Virus record (IMG/VR): IMGVR_UViG_3300033141_006339
Location: 1 to 20,724 of that record
DNA: 20,724 nucleotides
Strand: one strand, 5' to 3'
Source: a virus
The translations under genes were made by a program, and so were the position numbers. A model generated the notes under the pieces. The model searched no databases and had not been told where the DNA came from. It worked only from the letters and a program-made list of their open reading frames with translations. Positions 11,200 through 17,204 of the stretch are shown piece by piece (position 1 is the stretch's first letter; each line of letters starts with the position of its first letter).

Positions 11200-11232
11200 T
11201 CACGCCTCAAAGCCTCACGCCTCAAGCCTTTT
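11200..11232. repeat. Family A heptamers in reverse orientation, right flank
   Basis: CCTCACGCCTCAAAGCC and CTCACGCCTCAAGCC form an array complementary to the one at 10631-10706. It is the only A array in the window in this orientation. Read on the minus strand it contains TGA triplets, and one of them is the stop codon of the gene at 11215-12012. Confidence 0.85.
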
Positions 11233-12012
11233 AACGAACTCCGCCTCGAAGTCGGTGGCCTTCTGGTCCGTGTGCGCGGGCCGCAGAGAGTCCAGCACCA
11301 CATCGGTGAACGTGTTGCCGTTGCCGGTCAGGTCAACTTTGCGTGGGCCGATTTGCCGCGCCAGGCTCTCAAGGTAAGCGGCCAGGTGGACGGCATCGGC
11401 CAGGGCGTGGGCCCGCACGATGAAGCGTATCTGTGCGGCGCGGTGCGGCTCGCTGGTGCGCGCCCCGCGCGCCCTGGGTATCTCCCTGAGCGGCCAGACG
11501 CGGATAAGCTCTATCCTCATGCCGACGCCGATGCCCAGCGCAACGCCGCCTGCGGCGTAATCCTGGGCAGTCGAGGTGCCGGCATAGGGAGAGGGAGTGC
11601 CGGGCGGTGGGCCACCCCATGCCGGCTCGCTCGACTTTTCGGGGCACTGGAAACTGAACAGCATATCGGCGAACTTGAACGCCCTGACCTCGCCCACAGC
11701 GCCCACGCAGATGCTATCGCCGAACACCTGGCGGAACAGCCGGTTGTCCTCCACGCCTAAATCGCCGGGGCCGCTCGCGGCCAGGGCACTGAAAAGCTCG
11801 TAGATGTAACGTTCCGCATCGCCCAGGTTAGAGCGCACGCGCTGGCCCGTAACTTCTATATCCAGGATGCCCCCGCCGCTGTCCAGGACGCGGGCGGGCA
11901 GGCCGTAAGGCTCGTGGACGATATTGCGGCGGAAGGCCGTCGGCGTGGCGAACGCGTGCTCGCCCAGCTCCACCAGCGTCCCGTTGCCGTCGTTGAAGTA
12001 GCCACCTGGCAT
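11215..12012 (-). CDS. Phage tail protein, distal-tail-like
   Basis: This 265-aa protein follows the tail-tube and coiled-coil genes and precedes the hub gene, the place of distal tail proteins in siphophages. The N-terminus (LGEHAFATPTAFRRNIVHEP) and middle (beta-rich, LDIEVTGQRVRSNLGDAERYIYELFSAL) suit a virion structural protein. Residues about 140-155 are a Pro/Gly-rich loop. The start is well supported by GGAGGTG 5 nt before the ATG. The C-terminus ends in EFVKRLEA with a TGA inside the reversed heptamer array, so the natural end may have been trimmed by arrival of the repeat/four-helix-bundle unit. No family is recognised with certainty. Confidence 0.6.
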   Translation of the reverse strand: MPGGYFNDGNGTLVELGEHAFATPTAFRRNIVHEPYGLPARVLDSGGGILDIEVTGQRVRSNLGDAERYIYELFSALAASGPGDLGVEDNRLFRQVFGDSICVGAVGEVRAFKFADMLFSFQCPEKSSEPAWGGPPPGTPSPYAGTSTAQDYAAGGVALGIGVGMRIELIRVWPLREIPRARGARTSEPHRAAQIRFIVRAHALADAVHLAAYLESLARQIGPRKVDLTGNGNTFTDVVLDSLRPAHTDQKATDFEAEFVKRLEA

Positions 12013-12026
12013 GGGTTCACCTCCGC

Positions 12027-12254
12027 CTACGACCTTGCCGTGGACAATTGTTTGAGCCGCATCTTGATGCGCAGCAGTTCTTTCTTCATCAGTTCCTGTT
12101 CTTCCAGGATTTTGCGGTAGAGTTGGGCGTTGCGCCTTGCGACCTCTGCGAAGGACCTTCTGAGTTCCACCATGCGCCGGTGTTGGGCCAGGAGGCTGTC
12201 GGCGGCCTCTTCAATGTCCTCGCCGGGCGCTTCGGGTTGTGTTTGTGGCATCAT
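12027..12254 (-). CDS. Short coiled-coil phage protein in the tape-measure position
   Basis: This 75-aa protein starts at ATG ATG (12249-12254), 7 nt after AAAGGGG; longer upstream starts would overlap the tail-tube gene and lack such a site. Residues 14-70 are a continuous charged helix (AADSLLAQHRRMVELRRSF..., QLYRKILEEQELMKKELLRI), probably a coiled coil. It lies between the tail-tube-like and distal-tail-like genes, where siphophages normally carry tail chaperones and a long tape-measure gene. Its function is unknown; it could be a remnant or minimal tape-measure, a chaperone, or an unrelated small structural protein. Confidence 0.65.
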   Translation of the reverse strand: MMPQTQPEAPGEDIEEAADSLLAQHRRMVELRRSFAEVARRNAQLYRKILEEQELMKKELLRIKMRLKQLSTARS

Positions 12255-12286
12255 GTTCCGGCCCCTTTCTTTTGTTGCGGGTTCCT

Positions 12287-13180
12287 TTACGGCTCGCCAA
12301 GTGTGTAGCTCATGTCCACGCCGCTTTCGTCCACGCCGGCCTCCAGGCGCGTCCTTGAGGTGACGAGCGCGCCGGGCATGGCGGGTTCGGCGCTTTCGTC
12401 CACGTAGAGGCGCGGCAACTGGATGCCGAGTTCCCACCCCGACGGATGGCTCAGGACGGCGCTGAAACTCAAGGTGCCGCCGCTTCGGATTGCGGCGTTG
12501 AAAAGGTCGGAGTCGTTAAGCTTTGTCAGTTCAAGGCTTACGGCCCGCTGGCCTGCTATCAGGTAGGCCAGAAGGCCGCCGCTGCTCGGGCCTGCCCGCA
12601 GGTTGTTGCGCACCGTTATGGTGCACGCCTCCACGTCGCCGACGGGCGATGCGTCCATCTGGAGCGTTGCGCCCTGGAAGCAGAACGGGACGGGAGTGAG
12701 GCCCGAGTAGTCGAAATCCTCCTCGCTCAGGGCGTCGTTTTCCTGCTCTTGCCTGCCGCGCAGGGCCATGTGCCACAGCACGGCGCTGCCCCGCCCGCTG
12801 CACTCCAGCCTTGCGGACTCCACCATGCACCCCAGGTGGCGGCGCGGGTCGGGGGGCGTGTAGTGGTCCACGCAGTAGCTGTGCAACTGGCCGCCGGTGC
12901 GCTCCAGCGCCATGTCCAGCAGGAACTCCGCCACCTCGGGGTATAGCAGCGCGCTCCAGCGGCCCTCCACCACCTGGAGGTAGCTCAGGTGGACGCTTCG
13001 CTGCCAGCCGCCCACAAGCGTGCGGGGCCGCAACTTGCGGTCGGCGGCCTTCACCGTGTAGCCGTCTGCGAACACGGGGATGCAGTGCCACTGGGGCGAG
13101 GGGGGGCACTGCCCCCACGTCGCCTCCCGGCAGGCCCGCACGTGTCGCCGCGCGCCCTGGTGAACGCCTGTTACGGCCAT
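12287..13180 (-). CDS. Tail tube-like protein
   Basis: This 297-aa protein is beta-rich with alternating polar/hydrophobic strands and features of siphophage major tail tube proteins of the Phage_tube type. These are the N-terminal VEGRWSALLYPEVAEFLLDMAL region (about 72-93), the SGRGSAVLWHMALRGRQEQE strand pair (about 129-148), and a repeated second half (VEACTITVRNNLRAGPSSGG; SLELTKLNDSDLF; GTLSFSAVLSHPSG). The two-half layout suggests duplicated tube domains. AAGGGA lies 5-9 nt before the ATG. It follows the neck-like gene across a 134-nt gap that holds an inverted repeat. The presence of a tube protein argues for a long-tailed (siphovirus-type) particle even though the head genes are Mu-like. 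Confidence 0.7.
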   Translation of the reverse strand: MAVTGVHQGARRHVRACREATWGQCPPSPQWHCIPVFADGYTVKAADRKLRPRTLVGGWQRSVHLSYLQVVEGRWSALLYPEVAEFLLDMALERTGGQLHSYCVDHYTPPDPRRHLGCMVESARLECSGRGSAVLWHMALRGRQEQENDALSEEDFDYSGLTPVPFCFQGATLQMDASPVGDVEACTITVRNNLRAGPSSGGLLAYLIAGQRAVSLELTKLNDSDLFNAAIRSGGTLSFSAVLSHPSGWELGIQLPRLYVDESAEPAMPGALVTSRTRLEAGVDESGVDMSYTLGEP

Positions 13181-13214
13181 CGCCTTCCCTTCTCAATCAA
13201 ACTGAACGGCCTTC

Positions 13215-13315
13215 AGCGCAGAGCACGCCGAGAACGCCGAGAAAAAAGGACAGGATACCCACTGACGATTGTTGTCCCTCTGTAGCCTTTCCGCGCTCTC
13301 TGCGTTCTCCGCGCT
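13215..13315. repeat. Inverted family C repeat pair between neck-like and tail-tube genes
   Basis: The left arm (13215-13241, AGCGCAGAGCACGCCGAG and onward) and the right arm (13291-13315, CGCTCTCTGCGTTCTCC and onward) are imperfect reverse complements of about 25 nt with a roughly 50-nt loop. The pair fills most of the 134-nt gap and starts at the stop codon of the upstream gene. Confidence 0.75.
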
Positions 13316-13770
13316 TAAACTGATCGCTTCCGCCACAGCAGGCGCACCGTTATGGCCACCGTCCAGAGCATCCTGGCCCCTGCCCTGTCGGGCACGGCCT
13401 CCCAGCGCAACCCCTGGACGTGCACGCCCGCAAGGCCGCCGGAGGCGAGACCGAGACAGTTTTCGTTGCACAGGTGGACGCGCTGGACGACGAGCGCTGT
13501 CAGCTCTTCGGCCGGTGCAGCATCCTGTCCGTCCGTGGCGATGTCAATGCGCAGTAGTTGCGGCACCTCGCGCTCGACGTTTGCCACGCACTCCACCTCG
13601 GCCCGGGCGGGACAGAGCGCCAGCAGGGGGCAGAAGGCAGCCTCCAGCTCGTAGCGTCGGCTCAGACCGCTGCCGAACTCCAACCACGTCTTGACCGCCG
13701 CCGCTATCTGTGGGTCATCCTTTAGCGCACCCAGCAACGCCAGCCTTCCTTGCGTCAGGAAATTCGCCAT
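13315..13770 (-). CDS. Neck / tail-terminator-like phage protein
   Basis: This 151-aa protein starts with a helical segment (LTQGRLALLGALKDDPQIAAAVKT) and continues as alternating strands and helices: RRYELEAAFCPLLALCPA, ELTALVVQRVHLCNEN, and the final strand MLWTVAITVRLLWRK. Size, fold pattern and place (after DUF1320, before the tail tube) match tail-terminator or head-tail-joining proteins of Mu-like and lambda-like modules. No strong Shine-Dalgarno sequence is seen before the ATG. The TAA stop abuts the family C inverted repeat. Named-family membership could not be fixed by eye. Confidence 0.6.
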   Translation of the reverse strand: MANFLTQGRLALLGALKDDPQIAAAVKTWLEFGSGLSRRYELEAAFCPLLALCPARAEVECVANVEREVPQLLRIDIATDGQDAAPAEELTALVVQRVHLCNENCLGLASGGLAGVHVQGLRWEAVPDRAGARMLWTVAITVRLLWRKRSV

Positions 13771-13917
13771 GTTCCCGAAGCCCCTATCAACTGCTGAGAC
13801 ACTGATTTACATTCATGCGCCTGTGGCAGACCGACGGACACAAACACGGATAGAGCCACAGATGCGTGGTCAGCGGTCGGTGATTAGTGGCCGAGGCCCG
13901 TAACCGACAACTGTTCG
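13771..13917. other. Intergenic gap with decayed repeat-like sequence
   Basis: These 147 bases between the DUF1320 and neck-like genes have no credible frame. They contain fragments resembling interspersed repeats of the D type (GGTCAGCGGTCGGTGATTAG near 13869-13888) and ACACGGATAGAGCCACAGAT. No clear promoter or terminator is visible. Confidence 0.4.
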
Positions 13918-14337
13918 TTAGAGCGGTTCGCTGCGGCCGAAGATGCGCTGCTCTCCCTCAAACCGCACGCCGCCGGCGCCGCTGCCTTCCTGGGGGGCGG
14001 GTTCCACGCCGAGGGAGGCCGCCCCCGCTGCCACATCCCCCAGCCAGGCCACGTCGGCCTCGTACTGCGCCCGCACGTCCCCGGTAACGCTGTCCCTGCC
14101 CAGCCTGAGGAAATAAACCGCCAGGTTGACGGCGCACGTGCGCAGCGCATCCGGCACGGGCGAGACCGGCACCGAGAACCGCACGCTCAGGTAGCTGTCC
14201 ACCAGAGCACAGGCGTCCTGTATGGCGCGCGCCACCACGTCGGCATCGGCATCGCCATCGCCGTCGTAGTCGGCCAGCGCCGCAAGGTCAGAGGCACCGA
14301 TACGCATCTCAACGTCATCGTAAGTGCAGTAAGCCAT
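13918..14337 (-). CDS. DUF1320 (Mu gp36-like) head-completion protein
   Basis: This 139-aa protein shows the hallmark start AYCTYDDVEMRIGASDLAALADYDGDGDADADVVARAI and then QDACALVDSYLSVRFSVPVSPVP, AVNLAVYFLRLGR and YEADVAWLGDVAAGAASLG. This is the typical DUF1320 arrangement: an N-terminal helix pair, DxDGDGxAD, and a long helical core. The family sits directly after the major capsid gene in Mu-like phages and is thought to be a head-tail connector. GGAGG lies 7 nt before the ATG. The C-terminal tail (QEGSGAGGVRFEGEQRIFGRSEPL) is usual for the family. The family is confidently recognised; the precise role is less certain. Confidence 0.9.
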   Translation of the reverse strand: MAYCTYDDVEMRIGASDLAALADYDGDGDADADVVARAIQDACALVDSYLSVRFSVPVSPVPDALRTCAVNLAVYFLRLGRDSVTGDVRAQYEADVAWLGDVAAGAASLGVEPAPQEGSGAGGVRFEGEQRIFGRSEPL

Positions 14338-14399
14338 GAATCAGCCTCCGGCTGAGGAAAACCAGAGTATGCCGCGTCCGGTCAGTTTTAAGCGCCCAG

Positions 14400-14481
14400 G
14401 GCACAGAGAACGCAGAGGAACGCGGGACGCAGGACGGCCCAACTGTGTTCATCCCGTTGTTTTCTCGGCGTTCTCTGCGCC
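14400..14481. repeat. Inverted family C repeat just after the major capsid gene
   Basis: GGCACAGAGAACGCAGAG (14400-14417) and CTCGGCGTTCTCTGCGCC (14464-14481) are reverse complements at 16 of 18 positions with a 46-nt loop that contains a diverged B-like CCCGTTGTTTTCTCGG. The right arm begins 11 nt past the capsid stop codon, so the mRNA could fold into a stem between capsid and DUF1320 genes. Confidence 0.8.
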
Positions 14482-14491
14482 AATTGGGTCT

Positions 14492-15376
14492 TTACGCCCC
14501 GGCGCTTGCCTGCACCAGCCAGGGAGCCAGGATGGCCACGGCGCAACGCCGCCGCCCCTTGTAGGCGTAGAGTTCGCGATAGAACGCATCGTCGTCCTCG
14601 GGGTCATCCTTGGCCGTGAACTCCGGCCCCTCGCGGTCCTGAAGCACCATCGGCCTGACCGGCTCGGTGTCCATGACGAACCAGGCGGTGCTGGAGCCCA
14701 GCCTGGGCAGCACCAGCAGATCGCACCTTTTGTAGTTGCGGTTGGACTGGCCGCCCTCAAGGAACTCCAGTTCCAGGATATTCTGTGCGGTCCTGCGGTT
14801 TGCCAGCCCGCACACCAACAGGTTCGCCCGCAGGCCCAGCGGCGCGCCATCCGGCCCCAGGCGCCCCTCAAGGGCATCTATGGCCGCATCCAGGCTCTCG
14901 GCGCTCAGGGCCACATCGCTGCGGTTGGACCACACCTGCCCCCCAACCCACTCATGGCTGTCGCTGAAGACCGTCGTGCCGTCCACCCACTGTTCGGTAA
15001 ACCCGGCAAGGAGCGCCTCGGCAGCCAGGCGCAGCGGGTAAAGGGCCGCCCTGCGGCCAAGCTGCCGCACCCCCGGCCTGTAAACACCTATGTTGTCGTC
15101 GGCTATATCGTTACGCCTGACCGTAACGATGCGCGCGAACGTCCTGTTCGGCACGCTCTGGACGAACACACCGATGCTGGTGATAGTTACCTCGTCCAGC
15201 ACCTCTTCCAGGTCGCCCAGCAGCGACGCCACGGGATAGTTCTCCGTGCCGCTGGAGCTCGGAACGACCTCCATCAGCCTCCCGATATCGTCCGCCTCAG
15301 TGGCCTGCACGGCCTCGTTGAAAACCGCCTTGAGGCCGGCAAAGACCGCCTGAAGGTTGCCCTGAGTAATCTCCAT
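14492..15376 (-). CDS. Major capsid protein, Mu gpT-like
   Basis: This protein of about 294 aa starts at the ATG at 15374-15376, with GAGGAG 5 nt upstream; a TTG 18 nt further up would include the SD in the coding region. It matches the Mu-like gpT major head subunit family: the start EITQGNLQAVFAGLKAVFNEAV, a central YRPGVRQLGRRAALYPLRLAAEALLAGF, a helical LANRRTAQNILELEFLEGGQSN, and the final strand YAYKGRRRCAVAILAPWLVQAS. The length fits (about 300 aa). It forms the icosahedral shell and is preceded by protease/scaffold and decoration genes as expected. A stem-loop follows its stop codon. There is no repeat insertion in the reading frame. Confidence 0.9.
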   Translation of the reverse strand: MEITQGNLQAVFAGLKAVFNEAVQATEADDIGRLMEVVPSSSGTENYPVASLLGDLEEVLDEVTITSIGVFVQSVPNRTFARIVTVRRNDIADDNIGVYRPGVRQLGRRAALYPLRLAAEALLAGFTEQWVDGTTVFSDSHEWVGGQVWSNRSDVALSAESLDAAIDALEGRLGPDGAPLGLRANLLVCGLANRRTAQNILELEFLEGGQSNRNYKRCDLLVLPRLGSSTAWFVMDTEPVRPMVLQDREGPEFTAKDDPEDDDAFYRELYAYKGRRRCAVAILAPWLVQASAGA

Positions 15377-15441
15377 CTCCACTCCTCCTCTCAAAACACA
15401 CCCGTCAACACACGGGCCTCACACACCCACACACCGGCCAC

Positions 15442-15933
15442 CTACCCAGCGGCCGTCGTGGTCGTCGTGGGGGCCAGGGTAGTCGTGGTCGGCTCGGTCC
15501 AGCTGCGGCCCTCCAGCACCGCCGCATCAATGGCAACCCAGCACTCGTGCGAGCCCTCCACCCTGTCAACTACACCCACAGGGATGTCATAGGTTACCTC
15601 GGCAGCATCCGCCGCCACCGTCTGGTCATCCACCGCATAGGCCCGCGCAGCCAGGGCGCTCTGGTCCAGGATGCTCTTGCAGTTGAAGCGGTAGCGACCC
15701 CTGCGCCTGACGACCACGCACAGCTCACCATCCGAGCCGTTCCGGTTGTCGGCCCCTTCCGTAGCCACGCCCACAAAAACCAACCCGGCCGCATCCTCTG
15801 CGGGCACGGCGTAGCCCGAACCGTTGCAGCAAACCAGAGAGCCAGCGAAGATGCGCTCCCCGGCAGCGACCGGTATCGCAAGCAGGTCGCCCAGGCTGTA
15901 CTGCGTGCTTCTGTCCTGTGTCAGTGCAGTCAT
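15442..15933 (-). CDS. DUF2190-like capsid decoration protein with a Thr-rich tail
   Basis: This 163-aa protein has the DUF2190/decoration beta-barrel pattern: AIPVAAGERIFAGSLVCCNGSGYAVPA (about 19-45), LVFVGVATEGADNRNGSDGE (51-70), VVVRRRGRYRFNC. It ends in a C-terminal tail TEPTTTTLAPTTTTTAAG (146-163) with nothing after it, so the tail would hang free on the capsid surface. This tail has the same Thr/Ala/Pro composition as the linkers of the 920-aa tail protein and would be a good O-glycosylation acceptor (inference). AAGGAGG lies 7 nt before the ATG. It sits between scaffold and capsid genes, as in other Mu-like head modules. Confidence 0.75.
   Translation of the reverse strand: MTALTQDRSTQYSLGDLLAIPVAAGERIFAGSLVCCNGSGYAVPAEDAAGLVFVGVATEGADNRNGSDGELCVVVRRRGRYRFNCKSILDQSALAARAYAVDDQTVAADAAEVTYDIPVGVVDRVEGSHECWVAIDAAVLEGRSWTEPTTTTLAPTTTTTAAG
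15449..15497 (-). repeat. Thr-codon tract at the 3' end of the decoration gene
   Basis: A run of GGT/CGT/GGTCGT on the plus strand encodes the Thr/Ala/Pro tail of the decoration protein. Similar tracts occur in the 920-aa tail gene at about 8189-8278, 8711-8810, 9030-9090 and 10417-10440, which suggests shared selection or exchange of a mucin-like tract. Confidence 0.75.
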
Positions 15934-15953
15934 CCGTCATCCTCCTTACATGG

Positions 15954-16553
15954 TTACTGAGATGCCTTCAGAAATGCCTCAGCGCCGATGCCGAGCTGGC
16001 GGCACACAAGCTCCTCACCCTCGGTCAGGCCCCGCAGCGCCAGGTCGGCCTTCATGCCGGCGGTCTGGCTCGAAAGCAGGCACGGCATATCCGCCAGGCA
16101 CATCTTGGTGGCCTCCAGGTCATCCAGGGCGCTGTTGAGGAAGAACTCGCGGTGAGCGGGCGGGATCTTGCCCGCCTTCACCGCCTCGTCCACCAGCGCC
16201 TGCGCCTCCCTTTTGCGGTGGTCCTGGCGCAGCGCCACGATAGCGTTCAGGACGGCCTGCTCGCTGGCCGTCGGCTCCAGGCCCAGCGCCCTGCGCACGC
16301 TCGCCAGGCCGGCGGCGGGGGCCTTGAGCTGGAGTATCCTGGCCCGCACCGCCGCCTCGTCGGCGTCGGGCTCAACGCCCAGGGCGTTCGCCACGCCCTC
16401 GGGCAGCACAGCGGCGGCGCCATTGGCCGCCGCGCCCTCCATGATGGCCTCCGCAACCCTCCTGTCATCCGCCCCGGCATCCAGCCCGAGCCGGGAGGCC
16501 ACATCCTCGGGCGTGGAGTTCAGTGCCTGGGCCACCTGTTTGAGAATTGCCAT
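15954..16553 (-). CDS. Internal in-frame scaffold protein (Mu Z-like)
   Basis: Within the protease gene, the ATG at 16551-16553 is in frame and follows one of the best Shine-Dalgarno sequences of the window (AGGAGGAGG, 4 nt spacer). It would give a 199-aa product starting MAILKQVAQALNSTPEDVAS, exactly the scaffold half without the protease domain. In phage Mu the scaffold Z is made from an internal start of gene I, and lambda has the same C/Nu3 arrangement. The signal is direct; separate expression is inferred. Confidence 0.75.
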   Translation of the reverse strand: MAILKQVAQALNSTPEDVASRLGLDAGADDRRVAEAIMEGAAANGAAAVLPEGVANALGVEPDADEAAVRARILQLKAPAAGLASVRRALGLEPTASEQAVLNAIVALRQDHRKREAQALVDEAVKAGKIPPAHREFFLNSALDDLEATKMCLADMPCLLSSQTAGMKADLALRGLTEGEELVCRQLGIGAEAFLKASQ

Positions 16554-17081
16554 ATCGCCTCCTCCTGAAACGGGTTGGGACAACGCACCGGCACCGTTGC
16601 CGGCGCTTGCATTCAGCGCCTCGAGCTCGGTCAGGAACGGGGTATTGGTCAGCGCCACGCTGTGAATCATCATGGGAACCGGCTCGCCGGTTATCCTATC
16701 CGGCACGCCGAACCGCAGATACGGCGAGAGGTAGCGGAACTGGCGGGCGGCGATGGCCTCCCTTGCTTCCACCGTCCACAGGACCCTGCCCCACAGTTCC
16801 GTATCGCCATTGCGCAATTGAAGCTGTTGTATCCAGCCCGCGGCCGGCGCCTTGGGCGCCACGCGACCGGCGTAAACGCTGCCGTGGTGGTAATCTATGA
16901 CAAGGTCAGCGCCCCGGGCTGCGTGGTGGCGCTCGAAGTAGTCCAGTGCCGCCCGCAGGTGCCGGGGGGTTATGAGTTCCGGGCCATCGGGATGTCCCAG
17001 CCACTGGCCGGTGCGGCACACCATCACCCACTGCGGGACCGGGGCCGGTATCTCGGCTGCCATCATGTCTTTTTCACCCAT
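15954..17081 (-). CDS. Mu gpI-like head maturation protease and scaffold
   Basis: This 375-aa protein starts at the ATG at 17079-17081, with GGGAGG 5 nt upstream (a TTG further up lacks such a site). The N-terminal half is the Mu-like prophage I protease domain: WVMVCRTGQWLGHPDGPELITPRHL, VIDYHHGSVYAG with the likely catalytic His, GWIQQLQLRNGDTELWGRV, and RQFRYLSPYLRFG with the likely catalytic Ser of the YLSPYL motif. After about residue 176 comes an Ala-rich helical region typical of scaffolding cores, ending in AHREFFLNSAL and ELVCRQLGIGAEAFLKASQ. It cleaves head proteins during maturation and, through its C-terminus, guides capsid assembly. An internal start for a separate scaffold is annotated on its own. 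Confidence 0.88.
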   Translation of the reverse strand: MGEKDMMAAEIPAPVPQWVMVCRTGQWLGHPDGPELITPRHLRAALDYFERHHAARGADLVIDYHHGSVYAGRVAPKAPAAGWIQQLQLRNGDTELWGRVLWTVEAREAIAARQFRYLSPYLRFGVPDRITGEPVPMMIHSVALTNTPFLTELEALNASAGNGAGALSQPVSGGGDMAILKQVAQALNSTPEDVASRLGLDAGADDRRVAEAIMEGAAANGAAAVLPEGVANALGVEPDADEAAVRARILQLKAPAAGLASVRRALGLEPTASEQAVLNAIVALRQDHRKREAQALVDEAVKAGKIPPAHREFFLNSALDDLEATKMCLADMPCLLSSQTAGMKADLALRGLTEGEELVCRQLGIGAEAFLKASQ

Positions 17082-17120
17082 CTGTTCCTCCCTTGCGGGG
17101 CGTTCAAACGCCAATGAAAT

Positions 17121-17204
17121 CTATCGGTTTTCTATCGCCGGCTATCGGTTTTCCATCACGGGCTATCGGTTTTTTATCATCGGCTATCGGTTTCTCATCA
17201 CTGC
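17121..17204. repeat. Four exact-length 21-nt tandem repeats (family D)
   Basis: Four units of 21 nt, each starting CTATCGGTTT, run at 17121-17141, 17142-17162, 17163-17183 and 17184-17204. They fill the gap between the portal stop codon (TAA, 17205-17207) and the protease gene. Read on the minus strand in one frame they are open and encode KPIA-type heptapeptides, but no gene uses that frame. Confidence 0.9.

Noticed and set aside
14336-15592. 418-codon plus-strand open frame
   Set aside because: It is antisense to the capsid gene and part of the decoration gene; no recognisable domain and no ribosome-binding support.
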